Below are positions 42,508 through 52,278 of a DNA stretch of 64,000 nucleotides, piece by piece (the stretch's first letter is position 1; the number at the start of each line of letters is the position of its first letter). Where the stretch lies: assembly GCF_001279005.1 (NCBI RefSeq), contig NZ_LGCN01000017.1, forward strand, positions 142,835-206,834, given 5' to 3'. The notes under the pieces were generated by a model that had not been told where the DNA came from, ran no database searches, and saw nothing but the letters and a program-made list of their open reading frames with translations. The position numbers were made by a program, and so were the translations under genes. This stretch comes from Streptomyces caelestis. GTDB taxonomy: Bacteria; Actinomycetota; Actinomycetes; Streptomycetales; Streptomycetaceae.

Positions 42508-45500
42508 ATGCACTCGCGTGCCACGAGCGCGCCGTTTCGGCGTGCCCGGAGAACACACAGAACCGCTCTCGTCTCGGCGATCGCCACGGCCGCCGTGGTG
42601 ATCGCCGCCGCGCCCGGCCTGGCGGCGACACCGAAGCCGCGGTTGCCGGAGCCGGAGAGCCCGTGGACGAAGCCGACGAAGGTGGAGGCTCCCGCCACGC
42701 CGGCCGGGAAGACCAGGGCGCCGGCGTCGCAGGCGGAGGCGAAGCCCTCGGCCGAGGTGGCCGCCTGGCGGGCCGCCCAGCAGGCCCGCACCACCGGCGA
42801 GCAACCGGCCAAGACGTCCGGGGCCCGGTCGGCCGCCGCTGCGGCCACCGATTACCTGCCCGAGGGACAGGGCGAGGTGCCCTGGCACCAGATCGTCGAC
42901 ACCCGCCTGAACGACGCCCTGGTGGCGCGGGTGAACGTCTCGAACGGCAACCTGATGCTGGCGGCCACGGACTTCGACATCGCGGGCGTCGGCCAGAAAC
43001 TCCGGTTGACCCGCACCTACAACTCCCTCGAAGCCCCGTGGGGCAAGGTGTCGCAGCGCTGGTGGCAGGCGTACGAACGCTACCTCCAGGTGAACGACGG
43101 TGAGGTCGACGTCTTCGACGCCACCGGCAACCTGCTCCGCTTCACCGCCGACGCCGACGGCACCTACACCACCCCGGCCGGCCACTCGAAGGACCTGAGG
43201 AAGAACGCGGACGGCACCTACACCCTCACCGACCGCAAGTCCGGCACCAAGGACACCTACAACCAGTACGGCACCCTGCTGAAGGTGACGGACAGGAACA
43301 AGGGCACGATCACCGTCGACCAGCACGACGACGGCGCCGAGCACAAGGGCTTCAAGCTCACCGAGACCCGCTCCGGCCGCTGGATCGACCTGGTCAAGAC
43401 CTACCCGAACCAGTGGCAGGCCAAGGACCACACCGGCCGCACCGCCGTCCTCGACCTCGACGGGTCCGGCGACCTCGCCAAGGTGACGGACACGGCCGGC
43501 AAGGCCACCACCTACGAGTACGACGGCTCGCGCCGCGTGACGAAGGTGACCACCCCCGAGGGCACGGTCACCCTGTTCACCTAAGACGGCCACAACCGCG
43601 TCACCTCCGTGCAGCGGGCGACGGAGTCATCGGGCAGCGGTCACACCGGCCCCACCTGGCGCTACGACTACACCGCCGCCACCCCGTCGGACGCGGGCAC
43701 CACGACGGTCACCGACCCCGACGGCGACGCCACGCAGTACGTCCACAACGCCGACGGCGAGGTCACCAAGGTCACCGACCCCCTCGGCCACTCCCGCCAC
43801 ACCACGTACAGGAACCACCTCACCCAGACGGCGATCGACGCCATGGGCACCGGCGCGGACGGCACGGGCGGCAACACGACCACGTACGGCTGGGACGGCC
43901 GCAACAACGCCCTCTCCCAGAAGCTGCCGCTCGGCGCGACCGCGTCCGTGTCCGCGTACCGGACGGTCGCGGGCACCGACCTGCCCCACGACTTCACCAC
44001 GGCCGACGGCCGCAAGGACTCCTTCACGTACGACGCCAACGGCAACACGATGTCGGTGACCACCTCGGGCACGGCGGGCGGGGTCCGGGAGTACACGTAC
44101 AACGAGGCCGACCCGGAGTGCGGCGGGTTCGAGGGGCAGCGCTGCACGGCGAAGGACGGCAACGGCAAGGTCACGTCCTTCGAGTACGACGACCAGGGCA
44201 ACCTGTGGAAGGTCAAGCCGCCGGCGCCGCTGGGCGAGACGACGTACACGTACGACGCGCTGGGCCGGGTGGAGACGGTCAAGGACGGCCGGGGCATCAC
44301 CACCGTCTACGCCTACGACACCCGCGACCGCGTCCGTGAGGTCTCCTCCACCAACTCGACGGTCACGTATACCTACGACGGCGACGGCAACGTGAAAACC
44401 CGCACCGACGCGTCAGGCACCACCACGTGGGAGTACGACAAGCTCAACCGGGAGAAGCGCCGCACCCTGCAGAACGGCGCCCAGACCGCCCTCGCCTACA
44501 CCCCGGGCGGTGACGTCGACCACTACACCGACCCGACCGGCACCACGGACTACACCTGGGACACGGCCGGCCGCCTCGACCACCTGACGGCGCCGGACGG
44601 CAAGAAGACCGACTTCGACTACGACGACAACGACAAGCGCACCAAGACGGTCTACCCCGGCGGCACCACCCAGTCGGTGACGATCGACGCCAACGGCCGC
44701 CCCAGCGCGGTCAAGACCACCTCGGGCACCCAGACGTTCATCGACCTCGCCTACAGCTACGAGAACACCGCGGGCAAGGACACCACCAAGATCCGCACCC
44801 GCACCGACAAGCTCACGAAGTCCACCACCAGCTACACCTACGACTCCCAGGACCGCCTCACCCACGCCCTGGAAGCCGACTCCGCCGGCACCCGCAAGGC
44901 CTCCTGGCTGTACTGCTTCGACAAGGCCGGCAACCTCACCAGCCACGACGGCGGCAAGACCGCCTGCCCCGGCGCCACGGCCTACACCTACAACGACGCA
45001 TCCGAACTGACCGCCAAGAACGGCTCCACCACCGGCTGGTCCTACGACAAACTCGGCAACGAGACCTCAGCAGCCGACAACACCCCCCGCACGGGAGAGA
45101 CCTGGACCGACTACAGCCAGCTCTCCGGCATCACCACGGGCGGCAGGACCTACGACCTCGTCCACGCCGGCACCAGTAACGCGGAGCGCACCAAACTGGG
45201 TTCGACCTGGTTCCACCACACCGCGCTCGGCCTGGCCTCCACCACCACGAACGGCGTCGACACCGGATTCATCCGCGAACCCGCGGGCACGCTGAACTCC
45301 ATGACGACTGGGGGGAAGTCCTACTACTACCTCACCGACGCCACCGGCAACGTCCTCGGCCTCGCCGACAGTGCCGGCAAGCGCACCCACACCTACGCCT
45401 ACGGTCCCACCGGACTCCCGCGCACCACACCCACCGAGGCCGTCCCCCAGCCCTACCGCTACGCCGGCGCCTACGCCGACCCCACCGGCCTCTACAAGAT

Positions 45501-45837
45501 GGGCCACCGCTACTACGACCCGTCTCTCGGCCGCTTCACCCAGCCCGACCCCTCCGGCCAGGAAACCAACCCCTACCTCTATGCGGGCGGCGACCCTGTG
45601 AATCTGGTGGATCCAACAGGACTCCTGCCCATCCCGGACTGGCTCAAGAGCGGAACAAAGAAGGTGGGGAGCGTGTTCGGGAAGTATTCCAAGCCCGCAG
45701 GCGTCATCGGATTGGCATGCTACGTCAACAACTCGGTCCGAGATGACGACCCGGGCGACCTGACGTGGCAAAACCTCAAGCGTGAAGCGGGCCAGGCCCT
45801 TTCCTGTCAGAGCAATTGGGCTGCCTGGAAATTCTAG
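42508..45837 (+). pseudogene. RHS/YD-repeat secreted protein gene interrupted by one TAA codon
   Basis: The intended product has 1,109 codons. ATG 42508 follows GGGGGAAG; a Sec signal peptide spans about 1-40 (AIATAAVVIAAAPGLAA). A DUF6531-like segment (VSNGNLMLAATDFDI) leads into many YD repeats and the RHS core end (YDPSLGRFTQPDP...YAGGDPVNLVDPTG). The last ~70 residues are the variable tip. At 43582-43584 TAA replaces the expected Tyr codon in LFT-Y-DGHNR; the frame on both sides is the same and continues to 45837. So a 358-residue product is made unless readthrough or an internal start at 43609 is used. Everything else is intact, so the stop is recent, or a sequencing error. Confidence 0.88.
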
Positions 45838-45865
45838 CTCCCACGTCTGACAGGACGACGAGAGA

Positions 45866-45905
45866 GCGACTGCAGCCAGGATCCTCACGTCCTGGCTGCA
45901 GTCGC
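45866..45905 (+). terminator. Perfect 16-bp stem terminator after the RHS gene
   Basis: GCGACTGCAGCCAGGA pairs exactly with its complement across an 8-base loop, 28 bases past the RHS stop. It separates RHS from the downstream small gene, which must then rely on readthrough or its own promoter. Confidence 0.75.
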
Positions 45906-45945
45906 GGACCCATTCCAAGACGACGGCTTGCCCAGGGGAGGAAAA

Positions 45946-46191
45946 GTGAAGACCTTGATCCGAGAACTTCCTGCGATTATCGGCGTTTCTGCCGCTTGGG
46001 GAGTCATCATCTTTCTCGGTACGCTGGCGTTTACAGATGCGAGCGTCACGCAGTCCGCCTCGAGCGGACTCGGTGCGGCCGCCATGTGGCTTGTCATCAT
46101 CCTTTGCTGGCGCACCATAAGGACGGGCGTACGAGCCAGGACCCCAAAAGCCGGAATGCGTGAATCCGGCGACTGCAACCGGCAGGGATGA
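45946..46191 (+). CDS. Small two-helix membrane protein after the RHS gene
   Basis: An 81-residue protein. GTG 45946 has the excellent AGGGGAGG site. Two hydrophobic segments at about 8-30 and 45-63 are joined by a short polar loop (DASVTQSASSG); the tail is basic (RTGVRARTPKAG). It follows the variable tip of the RHS gene, where an immunity gene is expected. A membrane immunity protein would fit a tip that attacks membranes, which is speculation. No family recognised. Confidence 0.6.
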   Translation: MKTLIRELPAIIGVSAAWGVIIFLGTLAFTDASVTQSASSGLGAAAMWLVIILCWRTIRTGVRARTPKAGMRESGDCNRQG

Positions 46192-46235
46192 GTGTGCCGA
46201 TTTTTCGTGATTTCGATAAGCGAAAGGTCTGACTT

Positions 46236-46346
46236 GTGGGGAACTTGAGCGGCGCCGATCTTGTGATCATGGGAGGATTTCTACTCATCGTGGCCGTTTC
46301 GGTCGCAGTGATCGTTTATACGGTTCGACGTCGGAACAGGAACTGA
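46236..46346 (+). CDS. 36-residue single-pass membrane peptide
   Basis: GTG 46236 preceded by GAAAGG opens a short frame: MGNLSGADLVIMGG, a hydrophobic helix, then VRRRNRN and TGA. Local base use is more AT-rich than usual for this genome, as in the previous small gene. It may be a small partner of that gene or chance. Function unknown. Confidence 0.45.
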   Translation: MGNLSGADLVIMGGFLLIVAVSVAVIVYTVRRRNRN

Positions 46347-46373
46347 AAGTGCAGCGGGGGTGCTTTCACGCAC

Positions 46374-46640
46374 TTGCAGAGCGACGACCGGGTTCGGCGG
46401 CCGGGCGTAGAGGCCCGCCGCCCGCCCTTCACCGCCGACCAGTTGGAACAGCAGGTGCCGGCCCGCGTGGCGCGGCAGGAGATCGTCAGCGACACGACAG
46501 CCCAGGCCGTCTTCAGTTTTGTCCAACGCGAGTCGACGCCTCGTCGGCCCATCGGGGGCAAGATGGTGATGCGCGGGCAGCTCGAACGACTGCTGGAGGT
46601 CTGCGCGTTCCGCAACGTCGACCTTCAGGTACTGCCAAGG
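46374..46640 (+). pseudogene. Fragment of a DUF5753 XRE-type regulator
   Basis: The translation PPFTADQLEQQVPARVARQE, then FVQRESTPRRPIGGKMVMRG and LLEVCAFRNVDLQVLP matches the middle of the DUF5753 domain in Scr1-type Streptomyces regulators. The N-terminal helix-turn-helix and the last third are missing. At about 46637 the sequence changes abruptly to a nucleotidyltransferase gene end. Confidence 0.75.
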
Positions 46641-47038
46641 ACTACGACGTCTTCCACTTCGACGACCGCGACCTGTCCTGGGAGGCGGAGGACGCGGTGA
46701 TCCGCACCTCGGCCGAGACCTTCGCGGACCTCCCGGCCGAGGTCGAGGTCCGCGTCCACCTCTGGTACGAGCAGAAGTTCGGCATCCCGTGCCCTCCGCA
46801 CACCTCCACCGAGACGGCGATCGACAGCTTCGCCGCGACCACCTGCTGCCTGGGCGTACGGCTGGAACCCGATGGCCGGTGGCGCGTCTACGCGCCGCAC
46901 GGGCTCTCCGACGTGTTCCGGCTCGTCGTACTACGCCCCAACCCGGTCCTCGCGCCGCGCGCCGTGTACGAGGCCAAGGCCGCACGCCGGCGCCGACAGT
47001 GGCCCGAGCCGACCGTACTGGGATGGCCCGCGCCCTGA
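46640..47038 (+). pseudogene. C-terminal part of a nucleotidyltransferase (DUF925-like) gene
   Basis: The frame ending at 47038 encodes KDYDVFHFDDRDLSWEAEDA, EVRVHLWYEQKFGIPCPP, ATTCCLGVRLEPDGRWRVYA and a C-terminus WPEPTVLGWPAP, as in nucleotidyltransferase-family proteins. The N-terminal portion is absent and a few residues appear deleted before RVHLW. It is fused to the DUF5753 scrap, making a chimeric frame from 46349 that has no biological meaning. Confidence 0.75.
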
Positions 47039-48769
47039 ACCGCAACGCACGGTGGCGGGGCGTGCCGTCCCGCCCCGCCCCGCCACCTCACTGCGCGCCC
47101 CCGGCCGGCGCTCGCTCGGCCTCGTCACCGGGTCGCCGGCCTCCAGCGCCGCCAGCCGGCGCCGCGCGCCGAAGTCGGCCAGGGCCTCCGCCAGCTTGTG
47201 GACCGACGGCTCGGGAGCCATCACGTCCACCCGCAGGCCGTGTTCCTCGGCCGTCTTCGCCGTCGCCGGGCCGATGCAGGCGATCACCGTCACGTTGTGC
47301 GGCTTGCCCGCGATGCCGACCAGGTTCCGGACCGTCGACGACGACGTGAACAGCACCGCGTCGAAGCCGCCGCCCTTGATCGCCTCACGGGTCTCCGCCG
47401 GCGGCGGCGACGCGCGCACGGTCCGGTACGCCGTGACGTCGTCGACCTCCCAGCCCAGGTCGATGAGACCGGCGACCAGGGTTTCCGTGGCGATGTCGGC
47501 ACGGGGCAGGAAGACGCGGTCGATCGGGTCGAAGACCGGGTCGTACGGAGGCCAGTCCTCCAGCAGGCCCGCCGCCGACTGCTCGCCGCTCGGCACCAGG
47601 TCCGGCTTCACGCCGAAGGCGATCAGCGCGTTCGCCGTCTGCTCGCCCACCGCGGCGACCTTGATCCCCGCGAAGGCGCGGGCGTCGAGGCCGTACTCCT
47701 CGAACTTCTCCCGGACCGCCTTCACCGCGTTGACCGAGGTGAACGCGATCCACTCGTAGCGGCCCGTGACCAGGCCCTTGACCGCCCGCTCCATCTGCTG
47801 CGGGGTGCGCGGGGGCTCCACGGCGATCGTCGGGACCTCGTGCGGCACGGCGCCGTACGACCGCAGCTGGTCGGAGAGCGACGCCGCCTGCTCCTTCGTG
47901 CGCGGCACGAGCACCTTCCAGCCGAACAGCGGCTTGGACTCGAACCACGACAGCTGGTCGCGCCGGGCGGTGGCACTGCGCTCGCCGACCACGGCTATGA
48001 CCGGCCGGCCGCCCTCAGGGGAGGGCAGCACCTTCGCCTGCTTCAGCGTCTGCGCGATCGTGCCGAGCGTCGCCGTCCAGGTGCGCTGCCGGGTCGTCGT
48101 GCCGGCGACCGTCACCGTCAGCGGGGTGTCGGGCTTGCGGCCTGCGGACACCAGTTCGCCCGCCGCGGCGGCCACGGAGTCCAGCGTGGTGGAGACGACC
48201 ACCGTGCCGTCCGACGCCCCGACCTCCGTCCAGCACCGGTCCGAGGCCGTACGCGCGTCCACGAAACGGACGTCCGCGCCCTGCGCGTCGCGCAGCGGCA
48301 CACCGGCGTACGCGGGCACGCCGACCGCCGCCGCGACACCGGGGACGACCTCGAACGGCACCCCGGCCGAGGCGCACGCCAGCATCTCCTCGGCGGCGTA
48401 CGCGTCGAGCCCGGGATCACCGGACACCGCACGCACGACCCGCCTGCCGCCCCGCGCGGCCTCCATGACAAGATGTGCGGCATCCCGCACCGCGGGGACA
48501 CCGGCGGTTGTTGACGCGCCGTCGACGACCGTCAGCTGGGGCGTGCCCGTGCCCGGATCCGACGTGTCGGAGTCCGTGTGCACCTCGGTGACGCCCTGCC
48601 TCGCGTGCGTGCGTACGACGTCGAGCACCTCGTGCTCGGCGACGAGGACGTCCGCGTTGGCCAGCGCCTCCACGGCGCGCAGGGTCAGCAGTCCCGGATC
48701 CCCGGGTCCGGCACCGAGGAAGGTGACGTGCCCGTGTTCCGGAGGGGCGGGAAGGGTGGTGGGGCTCAC
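46931..48769 (-). CDS. hemD: Bifunctional uroporphyrinogen-III methyltransferase/synthase with aberrant C-terminus
   Basis: A 612-residue frame. The N-terminal half is a SAM-dependent uroporphyrinogen methyltransferase (VTFLGAGPGDPGLLTLRA, SGDPGLDAYAAEEM). The C-terminal half is uroporphyrinogen-III synthase (VLVPRTKEQAASLSDQL, AFTSVNAVKAVREKF, FTSSSTVRNL, CIGPATAKTAEEHGL). The usual family end (SERRPG, about 47105) is followed by roughly 55 unrelated residues antisense to the nucleotidyltransferase scrap, so the original stop was probably lost by recombination. GTG 48769 overlaps the hemC stop. The catalytic domains look intact. Confidence 0.88.
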   Translation of the reverse strand: MSPTTLPAPPEHGHVTFLGAGPGDPGLLTLRAVEALANADVLVAEHEVLDVVRTHARQGVTEVHTDSDTSDPGTGTPQLTVVDGASTTAGVPAVRDAAHLVMEAARGGRRVVRAVSGDPGLDAYAAEEMLACASAGVPFEVVPGVAAAVGVPAYAGVPLRDAQGADVRFVDARTASDRCWTEVGASDGTVVVSTTLDSVAAAAGELVSAGRKPDTPLTVTVAGTTTRQRTWTATLGTIAQTLKQAKVLPSPEGGRPVIAVVGERSATARRDQLSWFESKPLFGWKVLVPRTKEQAASLSDQLRSYGAVPHEVPTIAVEPPRTPQQMERAVKGLVTGRYEWIAFTSVNAVKAVREKFEEYGLDARAFAGIKVAAVGEQTANALIAFGVKPDLVPSGEQSAAGLLEDWPPYDPVFDPIDRVFLPRADIATETLVAGLIDLGWEVDDVTAYRTVRASPPPAETREAIKGGGFDAVLFTSSSTVRNLVGIAGKPHNVTVIACIGPATAKTAEEHGLRVDVMAPEPSVHKLAEALADFGARRRLAALEAGDPVTRPSERRPGARSEVAGRGGTARPATVRCGSGRGPSQYGRLGPLSAPACGLGLVHGARREDRVGA

Positions 48770-49725
48770 TGTGCTCGCTCCCCCATCAGACCGGCCGCGC
48801 CCTGCGCGAGCATCTCGGCGGCGAGTTCGCGACCGAGCGTCATCGCCGCCTCGTGCGTCTCGGGCACGGGACCGGTGGTGGACAGCTGCACCAGCGTCGA
48901 GCCGTCGGTCGAGCCGACGACGCCGCGCAGGCGCATCTCCTTGACAATCTGCCCGTCGGCCAGCAAGTCGGCCAGCGCGCCCACGGGGGCGGAGCAGCCG
49001 GCTTCCAGGGCGGCGAGCAGGGAACGCTCGGCCGTCACGGCGGCCCGCGTGAACGGGTCGTCGAGCTCGGCGAGCGCGGCGACGAGCTCCGCGTCGTCCG
49101 CGGTGCACTCGATCGCCAGTGCCCCCTGGCCGGGGGCGGGCAGCACCGTGTCGACCGACAGGACGTCGGTCACCTCGTCACTGCGTCCGATCCGGTTCAT
49201 TCCGGCGGCGGCCAGCACCACGGCATCCAGTTCGCCCTTCAGGACGTACCCGATGCGGGTGTCGACGTTGCCCCGGATCGGGACCGTCTCGATGTCCATG
49301 CCGCGGCTGCGCGCGTACGCGTTCAGCTGCGCCATGCGGCGCGGCGAACCCGTGCCGATGCGGGCGCCGCGCGGCAGGTCGGTGAGCTTCAGCGCGTCGC
49401 GGGTGACCATCACGTCGCGCGGGTCCTCGCGCACCGGGATGGCCGCCACGACGAGCTCGTCGGGCTGCGCCGTCGGCAGGTCCTTCAGCGAGTGCACCGC
49501 GAAGTCCACCTCGCCCCGCGCCAGCGCCTCGCGCAGCGCGGCCACGAACACGCCCGTGCCGCCGATCTGCGCGAGGTGCTCACGCGAGACGTCGCCGTAC
49601 GTGGTGATCTCGACGAGCTCGACGGGCCGTCCGGTCACCTGGCTCACGGCTTCCGCCACCTGCCCGGACTGGGCCATGGCGAGCTTGCTGCGCCGCGTCC
49701 CCAGCCTCAGTGCCTTCTCAGTCAT
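48766..49725 (-). CDS. hemC: Hydroxymethylbilane synthase (porphobilinogen deaminase)
   Basis: A 319-residue enzyme polymerising four porphobilinogens into hydroxymethylbilane. Family landmarks: LRLGTRRSKLAMAQSGQVA at the N-terminus, VHSLKDLPTAQPDELVV, GTGSPRRMAQL, the GQGALAIEC segment and the dipyrromethane-cofactor cysteine in LEAGCSAPVGALA. ATG overlaps the hemA stop by four bases and its stop overlaps hemD by four bases, so hemA-hemC-hemD are translated as one chain. Confidence 0.95.
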   Translation of the reverse strand: MTEKALRLGTRRSKLAMAQSGQVAEAVSQVTGRPVELVEITTYGDVSREHLAQIGGTGVFVAALREALARGEVDFAVHSLKDLPTAQPDELVVAAIPVREDPRDVMVTRDALKLTDLPRGARIGTGSPRRMAQLNAYARSRGMDIETVPIRGNVDTRIGYVLKGELDAVVLAAAGMNRIGRSDEVTDVLSVDTVLPAPGQGALAIECTADDAELVAALAELDDPFTRAAVTAERSLLAALEAGCSAPVGALADLLADGQIVKEMRLRGVVGSTDGSTLVQLSTTGPVPETHEAAMTLGRELAAEMLAQGAAGLMGERAQ

Positions 49726-51428
49726 GCCGGCCCTCGGTTCCTTGCGTTCTTCTCGGTGCTTTCCCCGGCCCGGGAGACGGAGGCCACCGTCTCGGGGTCG
49801 AGGTCGAACAGGGTGCGCAGCGCGTCCGCGTACCCGGCGCCGCCGGGCTCGGCCGCGAGCTGCTTGACCCGCACCGTCGGCGCGTGGAGCAGCTTGTCGA
49901 CCACCCGCCGCACGGTCTGGGTGATCTCCGCGCGGTGCTTGTCGTCCAGACCGGGGAGCCGTCCCTCCAGACGGGCGATCTCACCGGCCACCACATCGGC
50001 CGCCATGGTGCGCAGGGCGACGACGGTCGGCGTGATGTGCGCCGCCCGCTGCGCCGCCCCGAACGCGGCGACCTCGTCGGAGACGATACGCCGCACCTGG
50101 TCCACATCGGCAGCCATCGGAGCGTCCGCGGAGGCTTCCGCGAGCGACTCGATGTCGACGAGGCGCACCCCGGCGAGGCGGTGCGCGGCCGCGTCGACGT
50201 CGCGCGGCATCGCCAGGTCCAGCAGGAACAGCACGGGCTCGGGGCGCGACGGCTCGGCCACCGGCTCCGGACGGCGCCGCTCGGGGATCCGGCCGGCGGT
50301 GGACGCGGTCGCGGCGAGCGCGCCGATCAGCTCGGCGTCGGCCTCCGGGCCGCCGCGGCCGGTCCGGCTGCGGTCGACGGTCGTCCCCGCGGCCCACGCG
50401 GCGTGCTGCTCCAGCGTCGCCGCGTCCATACCGGCGACGGCGGCCTCGCCCATCACGGAGAAGCCGGGCCGTACGGCGGACAGGTCCAGCGGGCAGTTCT
50501 CCTCCGCGCCCACGGAGGTGGGCGTGAGCAGGACATCGGCCGCCTCGGCCGCCTCGTCGTCCAGGCCGACGACCGGCTGCCGTCCGACGCGGCCCTCGAC
50601 ACCCGCGGCGATCGCCTCGGCCGTCAGGACCAGTCCCGTCGCACCCGTACAGGAGACGACGACGTCGGCACGTGTCAGCTCGAACGGCACCGATTCCATC
50701 GGGACCGCGCGGGCCAGCACGTCCGTGTCGTCGCCCTCGGCGAGGATCTGCACGAGGCGCTCGGCGCGCTCGGGCGTGCGGTTGGCGATCACTATCTCGT
50801 CGACGCCGGCCCGCGCGAGCGTGGCCGCGGCCAGCGAGGACATCGAACCGGCGCCGATGACCAGCGCCTTCCTGTCCCGGGCCCAGGTCTCGACGGGCGC
50901 GCCGACGGCCAGCTGCTCCAGGCCGAAGGTGACCAGGGACTGCCCGGCGCGGTCGATGCCGGTCTCGGAGTGGGCCCGCTTGCCGACCCGCAGCGCCTGC
51001 TGGAACAGGTCGTTCAGCAGCCGTCCGGCGGTGTGCAGTTCCTGGGCGCGGGCGAGCGCGTCCTTGATCTGGCCGAGGATCTGGCCCTCGCCCACGACCA
51101 TCGAGTCAAGACCGCAGGCCACCGAGAACAGGTGGTGGACGGCCCGGTCCTCGTAGTGCACGTAGAGATAAGGAGTGAGCTCCTCCAGGCCGACCCCGCT
51201 GTGCTGGGCGAGCAGCGTGGACAGCTCGGCGACACCGGCGTGGAACTTGTCCACGTCGGCGTAGAGCTCGATGCGGTTGCAGGTGGCGAGGACGGCGCCC
51301 TCGGCGGCGGGCTCCGCGGCGACCGTGTCCTGCAGCAGCTTGGTCTGCGCGTCCACGCTCAGCGAGGCCCGCTCCAGCACGCTGACCGGCGCACTGCGGT
51401 GGCTCAGTCCGACGACGAGGAGGCTCAT
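49722..51428 (-). CDS. hemA: Glutamyl-tRNA reductase
   Basis: A 568-residue enzyme that starts tetrapyrrole synthesis by the C5 route, reducing Glu-tRNA to glutamate-1-semialdehyde with NADPH. The catalytic cysteine lies in LATCNRIELYADV near residue 50, and substrate-binding CGLDSMVVGEGQILGQ follows. The NADPH fold has VIGAGSMSSLAAATL. The C-terminus is the helical dimerisation domain. It is longer than E. coli HemA because of an insertion around residues 330-400, usual in Streptomyces. Stop and start overlap rex and hemC. Expression should be under Rex control. Confidence 0.95.
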   Translation of the reverse strand: MSLLVVGLSHRSAPVSVLERASLSVDAQTKLLQDTVAAEPAAEGAVLATCNRIELYADVDKFHAGVAELSTLLAQHSGVGLEELTPYLYVHYEDRAVHHLFSVACGLDSMVVGEGQILGQIKDALARAQELHTAGRLLNDLFQQALRVGKRAHSETGIDRAGQSLVTFGLEQLAVGAPVETWARDRKALVIGAGSMSSLAAATLARAGVDEIVIANRTPERAERLVQILAEGDDTDVLARAVPMESVPFELTRADVVVSCTGATGLVLTAEAIAAGVEGRVGRQPVVGLDDEAAEAADVLLTPTSVGAEENCPLDLSAVRPGFSVMGEAAVAGMDAATLEQHAAWAAGTTVDRSRTGRGGPEADAELIGALAATASTAGRIPERRRPEPVAEPSRPEPVLFLLDLAMPRDVDAAAHRLAGVRLVDIESLAEASADAPMAADVDQVRRIVSDEVAAFGAAQRAAHITPTVVALRTMAADVVAGEIARLEGRLPGLDDKHRAEITQTVRRVVDKLLHAPTVRVKQLAAEPGGAGYADALRTLFDLDPETVASVSRAGESTEKNARNRGPA

Positions 51429-52192
51429 GCCGGCATCACGGCGGGTACGTCCCCGTCGGGTCCCTGGTCGGTGGCGGCGGACCGCCGGCGGGCGGCGGCC
51501 GGGGCGGCGGCGGTGTCGGCCGCCGCCTCCTCGCCGGCCTTGCGCTGCTCGTGGAAGGCGAGGATCTGCAGCTCGATGGAGAGGTCCACCTTGCGCACGT
51601 CGACACCGTCCGGAACGGTCAGCACGGTCGGCGCGAAGTTCAGGATGGAGGTGACGCCGGCGGCCACGAGACGGTCGCAGACCTGCTGGGCGGCGCCGGC
51701 GGGGGTCGCGATCACGCCGATCGACACGCCGTTGTCCGTGATGATCGACTCGAGCTCGTCGGTGTGCTGCACCGGGATGCCGGCGACGGGCTTCCCGGCC
51801 ATCGCGGGGTCGGCGTCGATCAGCGCGGCGACCCGGAAACCGCGGGAGGCGAACCCGCCGTAGTTGGCGAGGGCGGCGCCGAGGTTGCCGATCCCCACGA
51901 TCACGACCGGCCAGTCCTGGGTCAGGCCGAGTTCACGGGAGATCTGGTACACGAGATACTCGACGTCGTAACCGACGCCCCTGGTCCCGTAGGAGCCCAG
52001 GTAGGAGAAGTCCTTGCGCAGCTTCGCGGAGTTGACCCCCGCGGCGGCCGCCAGCTCCTCCGAGGAGACCGTGGGCACCGAGCGCTCCGAGAGCGCGGTG
52101 AGGGCGCGGAGGTACAGCGGAAGGCGGGCGACGGTGGCCTCGGGAATCCCTCGGCTACGGGTCGCCGGTCGGTGAGTTCGGCCAGTTGCCAC
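51425..52192 (-). CDS. rex: Redox-sensing transcriptional repressor Rex
   Basis: A 255-residue NADH/NAD+ sensor. The N-terminal winged helix (PEATVARLPLYLRAL, SEELAAAAGVNSAKLRKDFSYLG) binds DNA; the NAD-binding fold begins VVIVGIGNLGAALANYGGF. Swapped C-terminal helix includes LSIELQILAFHEQ. High NADH releases Rex from DNA and derepresses respiratory and haem genes. GTG 52192 has AGGAG upstream. First gene of rex-hemA-hemC-hemD, with a Rex site 87 bases upstream of its start. Confidence 0.96.
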   Translation of the reverse strand: MATGRTHRPATRSRGIPEATVARLPLYLRALTALSERSVPTVSSEELAAAAGVNSAKLRKDFSYLGSYGTRGVGYDVEYLVYQISRELGLTQDWPVVIVGIGNLGAALANYGGFASRGFRVAALIDADPAMAGKPVAGIPVQHTDELESIITDNGVSIGVIATPAGAAQQVCDRLVAAGVTSILNFAPTVLTVPDGVDVRKVDLSIELQILAFHEQRKAGEEAAADTAAAPAAARRRSAATDQGPDGDVPAVMPA

Positions 52193-52278
52193 GGTGCTCC
52201 TGCGGGTAGAGCGGGGCTTCAGGCGGTCATACGTCAGGTCATACGTCTCCGGACCGCCCCGTCGCATGCAGGCTATGT

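Noticed and set aside
46349..47038. Taking the 229-residue frame as one real gene
   Set aside because: Its first third is out of frame with the DUF5753 fragment it covers, and its second part is only the end of a nucleotidyltransferase.
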